A DNA stretch of 64,000 bases from Euclidia mi (GCA_944739405.2 OX123185.2:5329840-5393839); one strand, 5' to 3'; numbered from the stretch's first letter, positions 34,995 through 45,390 are shown. The notes: a model not told the origin generated them from the sequence alone. Numbers and translations are program-made.

Positions 34995-35117
34995 TGCAAT
35001 GTTGGGATTTGGTTCGATAAATAAAAGATGTTACTTGTACGAGTGAATAACGTATAATGGCCCATATTACAAAGGTTATACTTATTGTATAGGAAGGAAG
35101 GCGTTACACACACTACA
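34995..35117 (-). repeat. 5' LTR
   Basis: 123 bp, same termini as the 3' LTR. The differences lie near 35059, 35073 and 35085. Confidence 0.9.
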
Positions 35118-35121
35118 GCTA

Positions 35122-36120
35122 CGTCGATGATGATGGCTCTATTATTATATTAGTGGTAAATCTGACTTAATCCTACTTTGGTCACAATAACTAATAGAAA
35201 TTGCGAAATATTACAGTGACATCGTAGTGTTGCAGGTATTAATTAATTTATCGGGACATAAGTGTACCGATCAGTAACAAATCAGGACACGCCCGATTTA
35301 TTCGTCTGAAAATTGGGACGTCCCGCGCAAATCGGTACACCTGGCAACTCTAGTAGTTCCTTCAAGTTCAAAGCACTATCCAACAACTAACCCATTTTAA
35401 TTTATAATGTTGTGCCTATAGCACATTTCCTTTTATAGTAGCGTTAATCATCCGCTTGTATTTAGCGTATGTACTACACTGTAATCGATATTAATTATTG
35501 TGTAACCAGTCGATCCATAGCCTTTGTATTGAATTCATGTGTGACGTTAATAAATATCATATCGCATTTTCGGATTTTATTCCTGAGCCTGAAGACAGAA
35601 CCCGATACACACAGATACATGCATACACAACAGAGAAGACACACAACAATGTTTATGCTGATAGTCTTTCGTTTAGGCTCATTGAAGGGTTAGTGGGCGA
35701 ACGGCACAAGTATTAAATCGAACCGATCCTCACTCCTCTTATTGCCACTCTTCACAAGGAGTATCATCCTCCATCTTCTATTCAAACTCCATTTCCTCAC
35801 CTTTCTTTTGTATTGCCGTTTTCACAAAGAAAATTACCTACCGTATGAGACGCTTTTGATATCCGTTATATCTGTGCTTGCCACCGTAATGTAGTATTTA
35901 AACCTGCCAAGAAAGAGCGCTCATAGTCCCGGTACGCATGGCTCGGCAACTAATCTTGGTAAGATAGTAAATGATTACTTGCGAACTAGTAATGTACTAA
36001 GTAGGTAAATTATAAGTAGGTATGTACGTATAAGATACATATTTACGCATATCTGTTCATATTAAATCAACAGATTTTATGAACTATGTATGTTATACAT
36101 ACAAGACTCTGTACCTATGC
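35122..36120. other. no gene recognised
   Basis: AT-rich sequence. 'ttgggacgtcccgcgcaaat' near 35315 looks like part of a dispersed repeat, but no second copy is present here. Confidence 0.45.
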
Positions 36121-36510
36121 TTAACCCTTTCAGGACCATAAGGATATGGGACTATATATTATGATAAAAACTATACAAAACAGTTAATTAGGCATAAAAT
36201 AAACGTAATTTTAACTTAAAATATAATAAAATGTTTTGGATTTTTTGGAATTCTTTGGGACACATATGTCCCTATGGTCGTTGGTGGTAGTTTTTGTTCT
36301 AGTAAATTATGTTATGCGTTTTAGAGATTTTAGCAGTTTTTGAGGTATCGTATATACAAACCTACAAATTTATTACAGGAAAATTACTTGTGAATCGATA
36401 GGTATACAATTTAAAGTAATAAGGTAGTAGTTACTAGGTAGAATCCAGTGAAACATTTCCATTCATTAGTCTAGAAAAGGTGTAGGTTCTTTGCATTACA
36501 ATTTCTTTCA

Positions 36511-37420
36511 TTAAATGAATGAACTGACACAAATCTCTTCCAGAAGTTTGGTTATCAATGGGTTGCTTTGGAAACTGTCTTCGTCTGACAGATCTAGGAA
36601 CTGAACTTGATTTTGAAATAGGAACATCATGCTGCCTGACAGAGAAACCGTTTTTCCAACTTGAACTTTTCTGAACTGCAGGCTAGTTTTGATTTCATTG
36701 TGAAGCTTTGAGTAGACAGTATGCGCATTATTCACTGAGATAGAATAATGCGCATACTGTCTACTCGAGATCAAAAAATTATCGAAGACAGTATTTTATT
36801 TTCAATCAGCAATATATTTCATAACACTATGAGATCAATACGTATATAATCTACTCCTCCCATATTTTTGTTATATGTGATACAATTTTAGGGCATTTAC
36901 TTTTTTTCGCTGATCTAAGTTTGCGTCGTCTTCTAGTGTCTATGTCTAAAAGTTTTAGAAAGTTGATCAATAAGTATATTCTTTTATTTTCCATCAACTT
37001 TACGCACGATATGCCCCAAAACTTGTGTTGTACATGTCCCTCTCCTTATGTCTTTGCTGTTTTCGGAAGTTTTCGTTTTTTTCGAACAATTTCATATGCC
37101 AAAAAGAGTCAATACATCAGAATCAACTATTTGAAAAATTTGTAATTCGCAGCCATTATATTTCACATCACAAAAATCACGAAAATTATTTGGCACGTGT
37201 GTTCCTTAGTTCCACTTGATAACTGGTTTTTGATTACTTTGTGCTCCAGTGATGAGTAAAAGAGTTGTAGACGTCGATGGTACAGGTGCCAGACTTATTG
37301 ACTCCTGAAATTGAACAGGCACATCTTCAATTTCATCAACAGAAAAATCAGAAACCCCTTGATCCTGTATCAAACGCCTTTGACCTTTTTCGTCAAGGTG
37401 TAAATCAATTTATAGAAGTA
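36511..37420 (-). pseudogene. piggyBac-like transposase remnant, copy 2
   Basis: On the minus strand the acidic leader (about 37260-37410) is followed by a stretch decoding to AYEIVRKKRKLPKTAKT and VKLMENKRIYLLINFL, which match the conserved region before the later catalytic residues of piggyBac transposases. Then comes a C-terminal piece (36511-36720) with LHNEIKTSLQFRKVQVGKT. Stops and shifts separate the pieces. One of the two palindromes (36710-36766) lies at the junction before the C-terminal piece. Confidence 0.7.
36710..36766. repeat. palindrome with 23-bp arms in piggyBac copy 2
   Basis: Left arm 36710-36732 (starts 'gagtagacagtatgcgcatt') and exact complement 36744-36766, loop 11 nt. 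Copy 1 contains only the equivalent of one arm (near 18641-18663). Confidence 0.95.
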
Positions 37421-37711
37421 CCTACATCATCCTTGAATTCAAATAGCTAAGATTATCTGCCACAATATCAATAAAAATGAAGATAATTTACAAAATCATC
37501 AGTTGAATAAGTTAACAATTTATTACAAATAGTGTCCCTTCCGGACCACTGGGACACTGGTGTCCCTTTATGTTTATGATGTCTAATAAATATAAAAACA
37601 TAAATTATGGTTTTAATAAAGAATATAATATAAATTTACTTACCAAGCAATGATTATAGCACAACAAAAAATAATACAAAACATTTTGAAGTTCCAAAAA
37701 TAAGAAAGAGA

Positions 37712-37753
37712 AATATGACCGTCCGCTAAGCGCGCTTAGCGGACGGTCATATT
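37712..37753. repeat. 42-bp perfect palindrome in piggyBac copy 2
   Basis: The 21-bp arms (first arm 'aatatgaccgtccgctaagc' plus g) meet without any loop. Copy 1 at 17612-17650 has the first arm ('aatatgactgttcgctaagc') but unrelated sequence where the second arm should be. Confidence 0.95.
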
Positions 37754-38059
37754 ACAATTTTTATAGAAAATATATCGTACTACCTAGGTTGTACAATCAA
37801 TGAAAAAAATATTAATAATATGTTTAATAACAATCGAAAAATTCATAATTGGTAATAGGCTTCTTAATTATTAATATATTTTCAAATTACGGGCTAGGGA
37901 CACATATGTCCCCTGGTCGTCAAAGGGTTAAAATAATATATTTAGTTTGATAGTGTATTATATTATTTGAGTGAAGTAATAGATTTGTGGTATCTGTAGC
38001 AAGCTTAATTGCTGTCGTCACTATTTGGTATAAAGATGGAGCACCGATCAGAACAAGTC

Positions 38060-38220
38060 TTTCTCTGTGTCTCGGAGAGCACTTAAAGCCGTCGGTCCCG
38101 ACTGTTATGAACATCTATGTAAGACTTTACAGAATGAAGATACACTGTCACCGTTGGTTTATGCCTTTGGATTGTGAAGGTTAGGCCTGATACCCTCTAC
38201 ATGGAAGTCTGTCGACAACT
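38060..38220. repeat. scrambled SINE family B pieces
   Basis: 'cggagagcacttaaagccgt' reads as the plus strand of the SINE B body, while 'ctgataccctctacatggaa' reads as the minus strand of its head. Adjacent opposite orientations imply rearrangement or two truncated insertions. Confidence 0.45.
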
Positions 38221-38602
38221 CCAACACTCTGCCAAATGTGTAGTCAAAAGTATTGATGAACCAGTACTGCTATCTTGTGTGTGACGCAATACCTCGAGCC
38301 ACGGCGCGCGTATCGCTCGAAATGCACTTAGCTGTCATCGCTGTATGTGCTCACGACTCGATGCTTGGACACAATGCGCTCTCCACCGTGACTCAGACGG
38401 AACTATAAACAAGACGCCGTTTGTATGTGTTGTGCAGAGATGACAGCGACATTGGCGGAGGATTTTGAAAATCAATCCTTTGAACTGAATAAATTTTAAA
38501 GGCATTAGTAAAGACTATTTTAGGACATCTTCGTTGAATTAAAATGTTCTAAATTAATCGTCAGATAGTATAAGGGTGATTCTTCGAGCAAGGCATTATT
38601 TG
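38221..38602. other. no gene recognised
   Basis: Nothing identified. Confidence 0.45.
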
Positions 38603-38762
38603 GTGATTTGCGTGGCAATTTTTAATCTAATATATATTTTAAATCGACAGGTGTTTCTTAAAATATACGTAAAAGTAATATTTTTTATAGAAGAGGCACC
38701 TCAGAGAGCTATATACTTACAGAGATAATCGAGGTTAAAAATTTGGAGGCCACGCAAATCAC
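38603..38762. repeat. foldback element candidate
   Basis: 'gtgatttgcgtggc' (38603-38616) is exactly complemented at 38749-38762, and the adjacent 'aatttttaa' pairs with 'ttaaaaatt' at 38735-38743. The roughly 160-bp unit is AT-rich and non-coding, as in small MITEs. No target duplication was evident. Confidence 0.5.
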
Positions 38763-38793
38763 AAAACACCCCACGAAAATGATTTTTCTTTAA

Positions 38794-39053
38794 ATTTTTT
38801 TTTTATAGACTCCCGCCTGTATCCCCGAAGGGGTAGGCAGAGGTGTAATATTACACCCACATTTCGCCTTGAATTTTTAGGTCCCACGTAATAGGGGGCG
38901 AGCCTATTGCCGTACCGGGCACATTACCAGACTCCGTGCTGCTACTGAGAATTTCCTAACGGAAAAATCCAATAACACTTTGCCCGACCCGGGAATTGAA
39001 CCCGAGACCTCCCAATCCCACGCGCACATTTATGCCGCGAGACCAACGAGGCG
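38794..39053 (-). repeat. SINE family A, near full length
   Basis: It contains the whole family structure on the minus strand: head with 'gcctcgttggtctcgcggca', then body, then the 'gataca' tail and a T-run on the plus strand (the complement of the A-rich tail). Same subfamily head as 30881-31152. Confidence 0.85.
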
Positions 39054-39135
39054 TTTAAAATTTAACTTTCTCAAATAACTTATTAAGTTATCAGGTAAAA
39101 GAATAATTAAGTAACTAACACAGAAATAGTTTAAA

Positions 39136-39180
39136 AAAAAATCATTTATTCATCTAGGTCACAAGGTGACGCTTATAAAG
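39136..39180 (-). repeat. family K tail fragment
   Basis: 'attcatctaggtcacaaggt' matches the outer tail of the repeat at 10098-10590. Confidence 0.4.
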
Positions 39181-39212
39181 AGCTTATTAAAAGCTTTTAT
39201 TTATAAAGAGGA

Positions 39213-40090
39213 AAAGGCTCACAACACGATTCCAAAAGCTATAGAGGCATTAGCCTTCTCAGCATTGTTGGCAAATTGTATGCAATGGTACTGATTGAAA
39301 GAATTATGAAAGTAACCGACAAGAAAATATGGGATGTACAAGCGGGGTTCCGAAAGGGTATGAGATGTTCGGATCAGGTTTTTTCCTTGCGAAGCATAGC
39401 CGAAAAGTTTTTGGCCAAAGGTGAAAAGGTCTATTGCGCATTCGTGGATTTGGAAAAGGCTTACGATAAAATGAATGAAATGTGGTCGGTGCTGTCAATG
39501 AAGGGAGTGGAAGGCAGCCTCATTCGATCTCTGAAATCCCTTTATGAGGATGCTAGAGCTTGTGTGAGGATAAACGGGGCATACACTAACTGGTTTACCA
39601 TCGAAACAGGTTTTAGACAGGGATGTGTAGCGTCGCCATGGCTGTTAAACCTCTTCATGGACAGTTGTTTGCAAGATCTAAAACATAGTGACTGCGGATT
39701 AAGGATGAATGGGTTACTTGTCAAATGCCTCCTTTATGCTGATGATCAGGTAACACTTGCGTCTTCAGCGGAGGAGTTGCAGGAGGTGGTAACAATCATG
39801 CATGGTGCGTTAGAGAGGAAAGGAATGAAAGTGAATTTAAGTAAAACGAAAGCTATGGTATTTTAAAAGGAGGAATGCGTTATGGCTTGTAATGTTTTGA
39901 TCGATGGACAACGAATGGAGCAAGTGAATGAGTTTGGATATTTAGGTACGTTGCTTACAAGATATGGTAAGAATGAAGAACTTGATGGGAATGAATAAAG
40001 CAAGAAAGGTACATATGTCAGAATCGTTGCAAATGGCGTTCCGTAGTCTTTGCCTACCCCTCCGGGAAACAGGCGTGAGTCTATGTATGA
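39213..40090 (+). pseudogene. LINE family L reverse transcriptase with 3' end
   Basis: The frame reads from KGSQHDSKSYRGISLLSIV at 39213 through AGFRKGMRCSDQVFSLR, motif A AFVDLEKAYDKM, motif B ETGFRQGCVASPWLLNLF and the catalytic box LLYADDQVTLAS, to a TAA at 39864-39866. The same frame continues (ACNVLIDGQRMEQVNEFGYL) before collapsing near 39998. The C-terminal part seen in the other copy (58383-59165) is deleted, and the copy ends in the common 3' tail (40015-40090). The 5' endonuclease region is missing. It is a 5'-truncated, internally deleted non-LTR element; clade not resolved. Confidence 0.85.
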
Positions 40091-40263
40091 ATTTTATTTA
40101 TAGTAGAATCAGCCAACATTATTTATTTTGAATTTTCGGTACTTGTATAAGTTTTTCATGAAGGCAACGTTTAGCTTGTTTTTTTCTTCAAGTTATGTTT
40201 CTGGGAACTTATTCGACTTTTCTCTCGTCTAGGTTTTTGTTCGCGGCGGTTTAAGTCATTAAT

Positions 40264-40607
40264 CTTTCTCTTAGCATTATCCCAGTTTCAATCTGGGGTC
40301 CGCTTACTAGTCTAACCGGATTTGGCTGAATATTAGCTTTTCCACAGAGCGACTGCCTGTCTGACTTCCGCAACCCGAAGGGATAGCGATATTCCATGGT
40401 TTAGACTAGTGTCAGTTTATTTAGAAGGTACTGACGCCCTGTAACGACTGTCAAAGATCTTCATGACAACCGGGACCGACGGCTTAACGTGCTCTCCGAG
40501 GCACGGGACAAGCGATAATTAACAATTCAATACGCACATAACTCCGAAAAGTCATTGGTGCGCGCCGTGGACTCGAACCCGATACCCTCTGCATGGTAGT
40601 CTGTTGG
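40264..40607 (-). repeat. SINE family B, near full length
   Basis: On the minus strand there is a tRNA-Ser-like head with a 'gggttcgagtcc' B box, then a body with 'cgtgcctcggagagcacgtt' and 'ccatggaatatcgctatccc', ending in 'ataatgctaagagaaaga'. It is the same family as 54705-55076. A fragment of SINE A ('gtgggtgtaatattacacc', 40619-40637) follows directly. Confidence 0.8.
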
Positions 40608-41336
40608 AATATCCGAAATGTGGGTGTAATATTACACCATTATCATGACGAGCAGCGTAGATAAATATATGGAAAGAAATAGCGGGAATAATGAAAGAAT
40701 TTGAAACAAGAAACCAACACAAGCAAAACCTACAGCAGCTAGTCGCCGACTGCTGGCTTCGATTCGATTCGTCTGTAATGAACGCACATGGATAAAATGC
40801 GACTCGGCGCGATTCGACGCGGTTCGAATGTAGTCGACGCCAGGCTTTATAGACTTCTGACGCATACGTGACAGGTTTTTACGCAGACTATACCCTACTT
40901 GCATATTTTTTATAAATAATAATCTACTTTGTCAATATTACCCTTTAAAAAGTTTTTAATAACAAGGTAGCAAAAAGGTTTTGTATTTTTAATTAAATGG
41001 GGCTATCGTAGTGGCTGTATACTGCTTTATGCAACCGATGCTCAAGCCGAACACGTCCTCTCCTCCGTTGACTATACTAACCAATGCACGGAAAAATATC
41101 GATACTCTGTGGTATCGAGTATTTTTCCTTTCGATATCCATAACTTTGTAGAGGATACTTTGCACTCAATGCTTTTACTCAATAAGTACTTAATGGCACG
41201 GTAGTACACGTAAGCAAGGGAGTCTCGGACAATAATTTAAAAAGGTATTGTGGATTTGTCGAAGTGACGGGTCTCTCAGACCCACCAGGCGCCCGAAGAG
41301 TGAAAATACTACCTGCAGATTAATTATATTATATAC
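40608..41336. other. no gene recognised
   Basis: Mixed composition. Around 40760-40840 there are several 'gattcgattcg'/'cgattcgacg' words. No gene signature. Confidence 0.45.
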
Positions 41337-41847
41337 AAAAAACCGGCCAAGTGCGTGTCGGGCCACGCGCTATGTACGGTTCCGTAGTTGCCCATAATGG
41401 CCATTATTGATAATAACTTCTGTTTCACATGGGACTAAAAACGGGCCCACTTTGTACCCCGAAGTACATTACATACCAAAGTACGTATATCTTTAAGATT
41501 AAGCCAGCGCTCCCAATGTAAACTCACAGAAATAGGTATTTATAAGTTGAACGACGATTACTCGTAAACTAGTGATGTCTACTTAGCCGTGATAGTTTTC
41601 CTTTTAAATTCGTTATATGTACTACATTTGTGATTTTTTTCACCTCTTCCAAATTAGTAGTTTAGCCGGCAGAGGGGGGGGGGGACACTTGAGTATAAAA
41701 TATCTTTACACTTCAAAGCTTGATATTTGACAAACCAATCACTTGATCGAAAAATGATTTGAGCAAGCTAATAATATTTTTTTTTAAACCTATCCAATGA
41801 TACCCCACATAATGGGGTACTCAACCAAAAAAAAATTCAACCCCACT
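41337..41847 (+). repeat. dispersed repeat family H, 5' part
   Basis: It begins 'aaccggccaagtgcgtgtcg' and continues through 'gtagtttagccggcagaggg', 'gatcgaaaaatgatttgagc' and 'cctatccaatgataccccac', which I recognise as a widespread lepidopteran repeat. It is cut off where the Harbinger fragment starts. Confidence 0.55.
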
Positions 41848-42072
41848 ATATAATTTATCACGTATTCCATTATGAAGTTCATCAAAATATTTGATAGACA
41901 TCCTATAGAATTCAAAGAATTTGTCTGGGTGTGCCCGTAACTTAACTTGCTTTAAATAAAATTGACTCTCGTTGATGCTTTGAGTATTTAATGGGTGTAC
42001 CCAATACCGAAGATTCCTTTTCTTTTTCATTGATAGTAAAAATGCGATTGCAATTAGATCTTCGTCCTCCAT
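41848..42072 (-). pseudogene. PIF/Harbinger (HARBI1-like) transposase N-terminal fragment
   Basis: The minus-strand frame starts MEDEDLIAIAFLLSMKKKRN, then RYWVHPLNTQ, ESQFYLKQVKLRAHPDKFF and YRMSIKYFDELHNGI. The RYWVHP word followed by a hydrophilic helix and 'F..YFRMS...FDELL..I' is the N-terminal signature of HARBI1-type nucleases. The DDE catalytic part is absent because the frame runs into repeat H. Only the first exon-like portion remains. No Harbinger ends or 3-bp target duplication were found, so whether this arrived as a deleted transposon or by rearrangement is open. Confidence 0.65.
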
Positions 42073-42225
42073 TGTGTCCGTTCACTAGGCTATCACTACT
42101 TGTACTGGTAGAATAATACTGACATAGTTACAGGTAAAATACTATATACAAAAAGTAACGAGTGTCACAGCGACGAGGTTTCACCCATACCTGTGACAGT
42201 TATTATACATATTATGTATCTGGCA

Positions 42226-42264
42226 TTACGTACCAGATATATGTCATATATATCTGATACGTAA
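42226..42264. repeat. hairpin with 17-bp arms, one mismatch
   Basis: Arms 'attacgtaccagatatat' and 'atatatctgatacgtaat' enclose a short AT loop. Confidence 0.7.
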
Positions 42265-42599
42265 TAAATACTCATTTTATGAATGACATTTGACACCTTG
42301 GCTCTTCAGAATAAAGTCTTCCTGCTGCTGCTGAAGTAACTATCAATTAAATTCTACCGAATTTCGTTAAATTCGATAATGGTGCAAAATTAATTGACCA
42401 CGAAATGTAACCGGTCAAACACTTATCCGTTTTCCTAAAATCTTATTAGTCTCCGGTAATTTGATTTGATACAGTAGTTCTACGGTTTAGAAGATAAAGA
42501 GGGGTTCACTTTGCGATTGTTTTTTTGCTAAATATTTCGTAAAAAGACCTCTAAATGATAAATATCGGTTAGGAGAATAGTAACGTCAGCAGAATTCCA

Positions 42600-43925
42600 A
42601 TATGTGCTGGGCATATTTTAAGATATATCCAGCGACTTTGACAACGTATAGTGGCTAATGCCATGATTGCTTACTCGTAATTTCAACATGGAACAACAAA
42701 GTTACAGTTAGGGCATTATGCTGTGTCGAAGACGCCGACGATGAGTTGTCCTCAGAGCTCACTGCTAGGACGTAATTGATGACTTTTTTAGAAAGCCTCT
42801 ACCGTCTGAATGTACATTGACAGGTTATGCAGATGACGGTATATTCCTTATTTAATCAAATACAAGAGTAGGACTTGAAAGGTTAGTATACATGTTTAAG
42901 GATGATCAACAATTGGGGTGAAACTTACTTATCGTTTGTCTTTTGCTGCTCAGAAGACATTTCAGTTACTTTTAAAAGAAAATTTAAAGACAGCGCCTCG
43001 TATCATATTCAATAACGTCATTATTTATCATCATCAGCAGCCTTTAACAGTCCACTGCTGGACTAGGCCTCTCCTTTGAAAGGAGGAATTGGCCTACTAT
43101 ACTACGCTGGCCAAACGGGTTGGTATAGGGTTTGTAGCAAGTTTTCCTTCTCTTACAGTGCTGTTCTCTGCATAATATGCTCCCTCTGTCGGCTCTTACG
43201 ACACCCACGGGATGATATGAGATGGTGACATTCCATCTTCTTAATCCGTCACCACACGGTCACTATTAAACATAAAGAATCTGTTTTTTACTTCGGATTA
43301 GTTTAAGAGAGGAATTTTCTTTTGTTGAACACGTAATAAATGGTACCTAGGTGAATAAAAAAAAACCTTTTACGCTCTGTCTATGATGTCAACTGCGACA
43401 TGGAGACTGCCGTTCAGACCTATAATTTCACAACTTTAAAAATAATTGATGCAACCTATTTAGATTGTATGTGTGCGCCTGTATGAGCCGATAGGCCTAC
43501 TATTGGTACTGTACGTCGGCAATCACTACAAGAGTCAACGTCTTGCGTTGATATTTTAAAATTTTTGTGCAAAGCTCAGTTAGCAGCACTGAAGCTTTAT
43601 CAATACTGGCAGGTGTACTTTCGGTTGATCTTAAGGTCCAAAGACGTGCATCAATGTATTATACCATACGAGAAAGCATGAATCCAAAATTTCCTAGCAC
43701 CTCGTGATAGAAATAAACTGCTTAGGTTGTTCAACCAGCACGCCGATGTCTACGTAGGCCTTGTCAACGAATAACAGTTTCGTTTGAATACATCAACCAA
43801 GGGCCGTCACCTCGACCAATTCTTTCCAGACGTTCGTGAGCGACTGGCCGGACCTGGTTAGGGGGGATCACTGTGTTGCTCAATTTCATATGGGGCATGG
43901 TAATGTTTGGAGGAAGTTGCTTTGG
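42600..43925 (+). pseudogene. heavily decayed R1-type LINE polyprotein
   Basis: There is no long frame, but successive fragments in shifting frames match R1-clade polyproteins in order: DISSDFDNV at 42622 (motif A region), YADDGIFLI at 42826 (catalytic box), LLLKENLKTAPRIIF at about 42969, LREEFSFVEHVING after an insert at about 43303, then LSILAGVLSVDLKVQRRA at about 43593, KGRHLDQFFPDVRERLA at about 43799 and MGHGNVWRKLLW at about 43890. Together they cover RT motif A to near the C terminus. Multiple stops and frameshifts plus an internal 236-bp repeat show an old insertion. R1-type LINEs have no tandem domain beyond an APE nuclease and this RT, and the nuclease is missing here. Confidence 0.7.
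43027..43262 (-). repeat. RTE-tailed repeat family D, inserted in the R1-type LINE
   Basis: It begins 'tcatcatcagcagcctttaa' (complement of a gat-repeat tail) and contains 'cagtccactgctggac', also found at the RTE 3' end. It closely matches 48500-48735. R1 coding remnants lie on both sides. Confidence 0.7.
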
Positions 43926-44454
43926 TTTTTAATTAGTTTATTCACCATTATTCAAGCTCTGACAACAAATGTGAGTAATCTGCACATCACATTTTGTGTG
44001 TGAGTTTGGTGTTTGCCAATCTGACATTAACAATATGCCTAGTGATTTTCATAATTAATCACTTCTGGTCTAGCGTATTATGCGGCTCTTGCGGCAAGCA
44101 ATCGAATATCAGTGCGTTTAGGCGTCTCTGCCATGCATATTACTGAAAATAGGCACAGCTCGAAAATTGTCGGTAATAGAGGCATGTTGATTTCAGCACA
44201 AATGGGTTGGGTCGACCGAAGAAGTACTACCCTCTCACAGAAGATCGATGTAAAGTAACAGTATCTGTTATTTTGTGTTTTGTTCAGTGAGTGAAAACGG
44301 GGCCGAGTCACCTGGGCCGAGGCCCAGTCACCTTTCCTCTCCCGGTCCCCATCCTGATCGCTTTCCCTTCTCCTCTTCCTTCGGGTAGGCAGCAACTTGG
44401 CTGTACTTATTTGACATTGCTCCTGTAATGCTAAGTAAACACAGCTAAGTATGA
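43926..44454. other. no gene recognised
   Basis: The minus-strand frame 44078-44395 begins with an Arg-rich, low-complexity stretch and has no identifiable domain. Confidence 0.45.
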
Positions 44455-44522
44455 GCCACGGATACCACTTACCATATCACGTGGGCCATTGGCTCGTCTG
44501 CCAACGGTGAAAGCAATAAAAG
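44455..44522 (+). repeat. LINE 3' tail fragment
   Basis: 'ccacttaccatatcacgtgg' and 'gctcgtctgccaacggtga', then 'aataaaa', resemble a common lepidopteran LINE 3' end ('accatcaggtgg..cgttTgccac' type). Immediately downstream (44560-44595) is a 'gttccgaaacgtcaagtc' motif. Confidence 0.4.
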
Positions 44523-45390
44523 TTTCGTAGTAACATCGCAGCGCCAATCAGCTTGTGACCATGGGACTTGCAATCGTTCCGAAACGTCAAGTCTTTCATG
44601 GTATTTACGTATAAAAGATCGCGTTAATTCCCGTGTCATGAATAATTAATCATACTTAATGCACTTTCAATGAAAATTATAAGGGCTCATTAGGCTTTAC
44701 AATTAACTAGTACCCGAATATTCGATTAACTTAAACTTACGCAATTAAGCGATTAAATTAATAATTGTGCTTGACTTCTTTTATCCTTAGGACACTAGAT
44801 AAAGGCTAATACGGGACCCTACATTGTGCGTGGCTCGATATACATTTGTCCGGTCCGGATTTTTTAGTAGGTACCTAATATTTTGTCACAGGTATTTTTC
44901 ACACAAACATTCAAATCACAGTCATGTAATACCTAATATTTTAATTACCTATTTAGCCCATGTCTAAGCCAAAGGAAAATAAATGAAAATCGCTTTGCTC
45001 ACGGAATGAACTGAAAACGGTTCTGAAAATCGGACCTGAAAAACGGGCCTGAAAACGGATGTGTGCGGCCAGGCTAAATCTCTATAGTTTTGCTGACAGC
45101 AATCGTATAAACGTATGAACATTTTAAACTTTTCTGGACTTTACACTTTGTAAAATACATAGACGCACTGTAGAAGCCCATCGCTTACAACCGTATCGAT
45201 ATGTAAAAGGTAAAATAATGTTTTTGGGTGCAATTGATTTTGTTTTCAATTCATTTGTTAAGTACTTATTTGATTTCACATGATCAAAATAAATTGTTTT
45301 ACAGATTGGTTACATCCAGATATAGGACATCTATTTGGTATTTTATTTACCTTGTGCGGTGTTCAGACTCATTACATTTGCAGCAATAGC
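44523..45390. other. no gene recognised
   Basis: A degenerate short repeat 'ctgaaaacgg' occurs several times at about 45010-45060. Otherwise nothing is identified. Confidence 0.45.

Larger units (their letters stand above)
31652..35117 (-). mobile_element. non-coding LTR retrotransposon with 123-bp LTRs
   Basis: Two direct repeats of exactly 123 bp (31652-31774 and 34995-35117) differ at three positions that I can see. On the minus strand each begins TGTAGTG and ends TTGCA. The element is flanked by the 4-bp duplication 'gcta' (31648-31651 and 35118-35121). Next to the minus-strand 5' LTR lies 'tggcgaccctgcc', a primer-binding site resembling the 3' end of tRNA-Arg. Next to the 3' LTR lies the polypurine tract 'aaaggggggagg'. 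A 4-bp duplication suggests a Ty3/gypsy relative. The 3.2-kb interior contains no gag, protease, RT or integrase, so the copy is non-autonomous. Confidence 0.88.
36125..37927 (-). mobile_element. piggyBac-type element, deleted copy 2
   Basis: It is bounded by TTAA at 36121-36124 and 37928-37931 with the same two terminal sequences as copy 1 (17439-19257), in reverse orientation. At 1803 bp it is collinear with copy 1, so both derive from one internally deleted family rather than from separate decay of full-length elements. It differs from copy 1 by point changes and by two perfect palindromes (36710-36766 and 37712-37753) absent from copy 1. Confidence 0.88.

Noticed and set aside
34603..35046. 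147-codon frame
   Set aside because: It crosses the primer-binding site and enters the LTR of a non-coding LTR element. There is no resemblance to gag.
44078..44395. Arg-rich 105-codon minus-strand frame
   Set aside because: The Arg/Lys/Asp/Glu-rich start comes from a low-complexity ctcctcttcc tract. No domain and no neighbouring exons.
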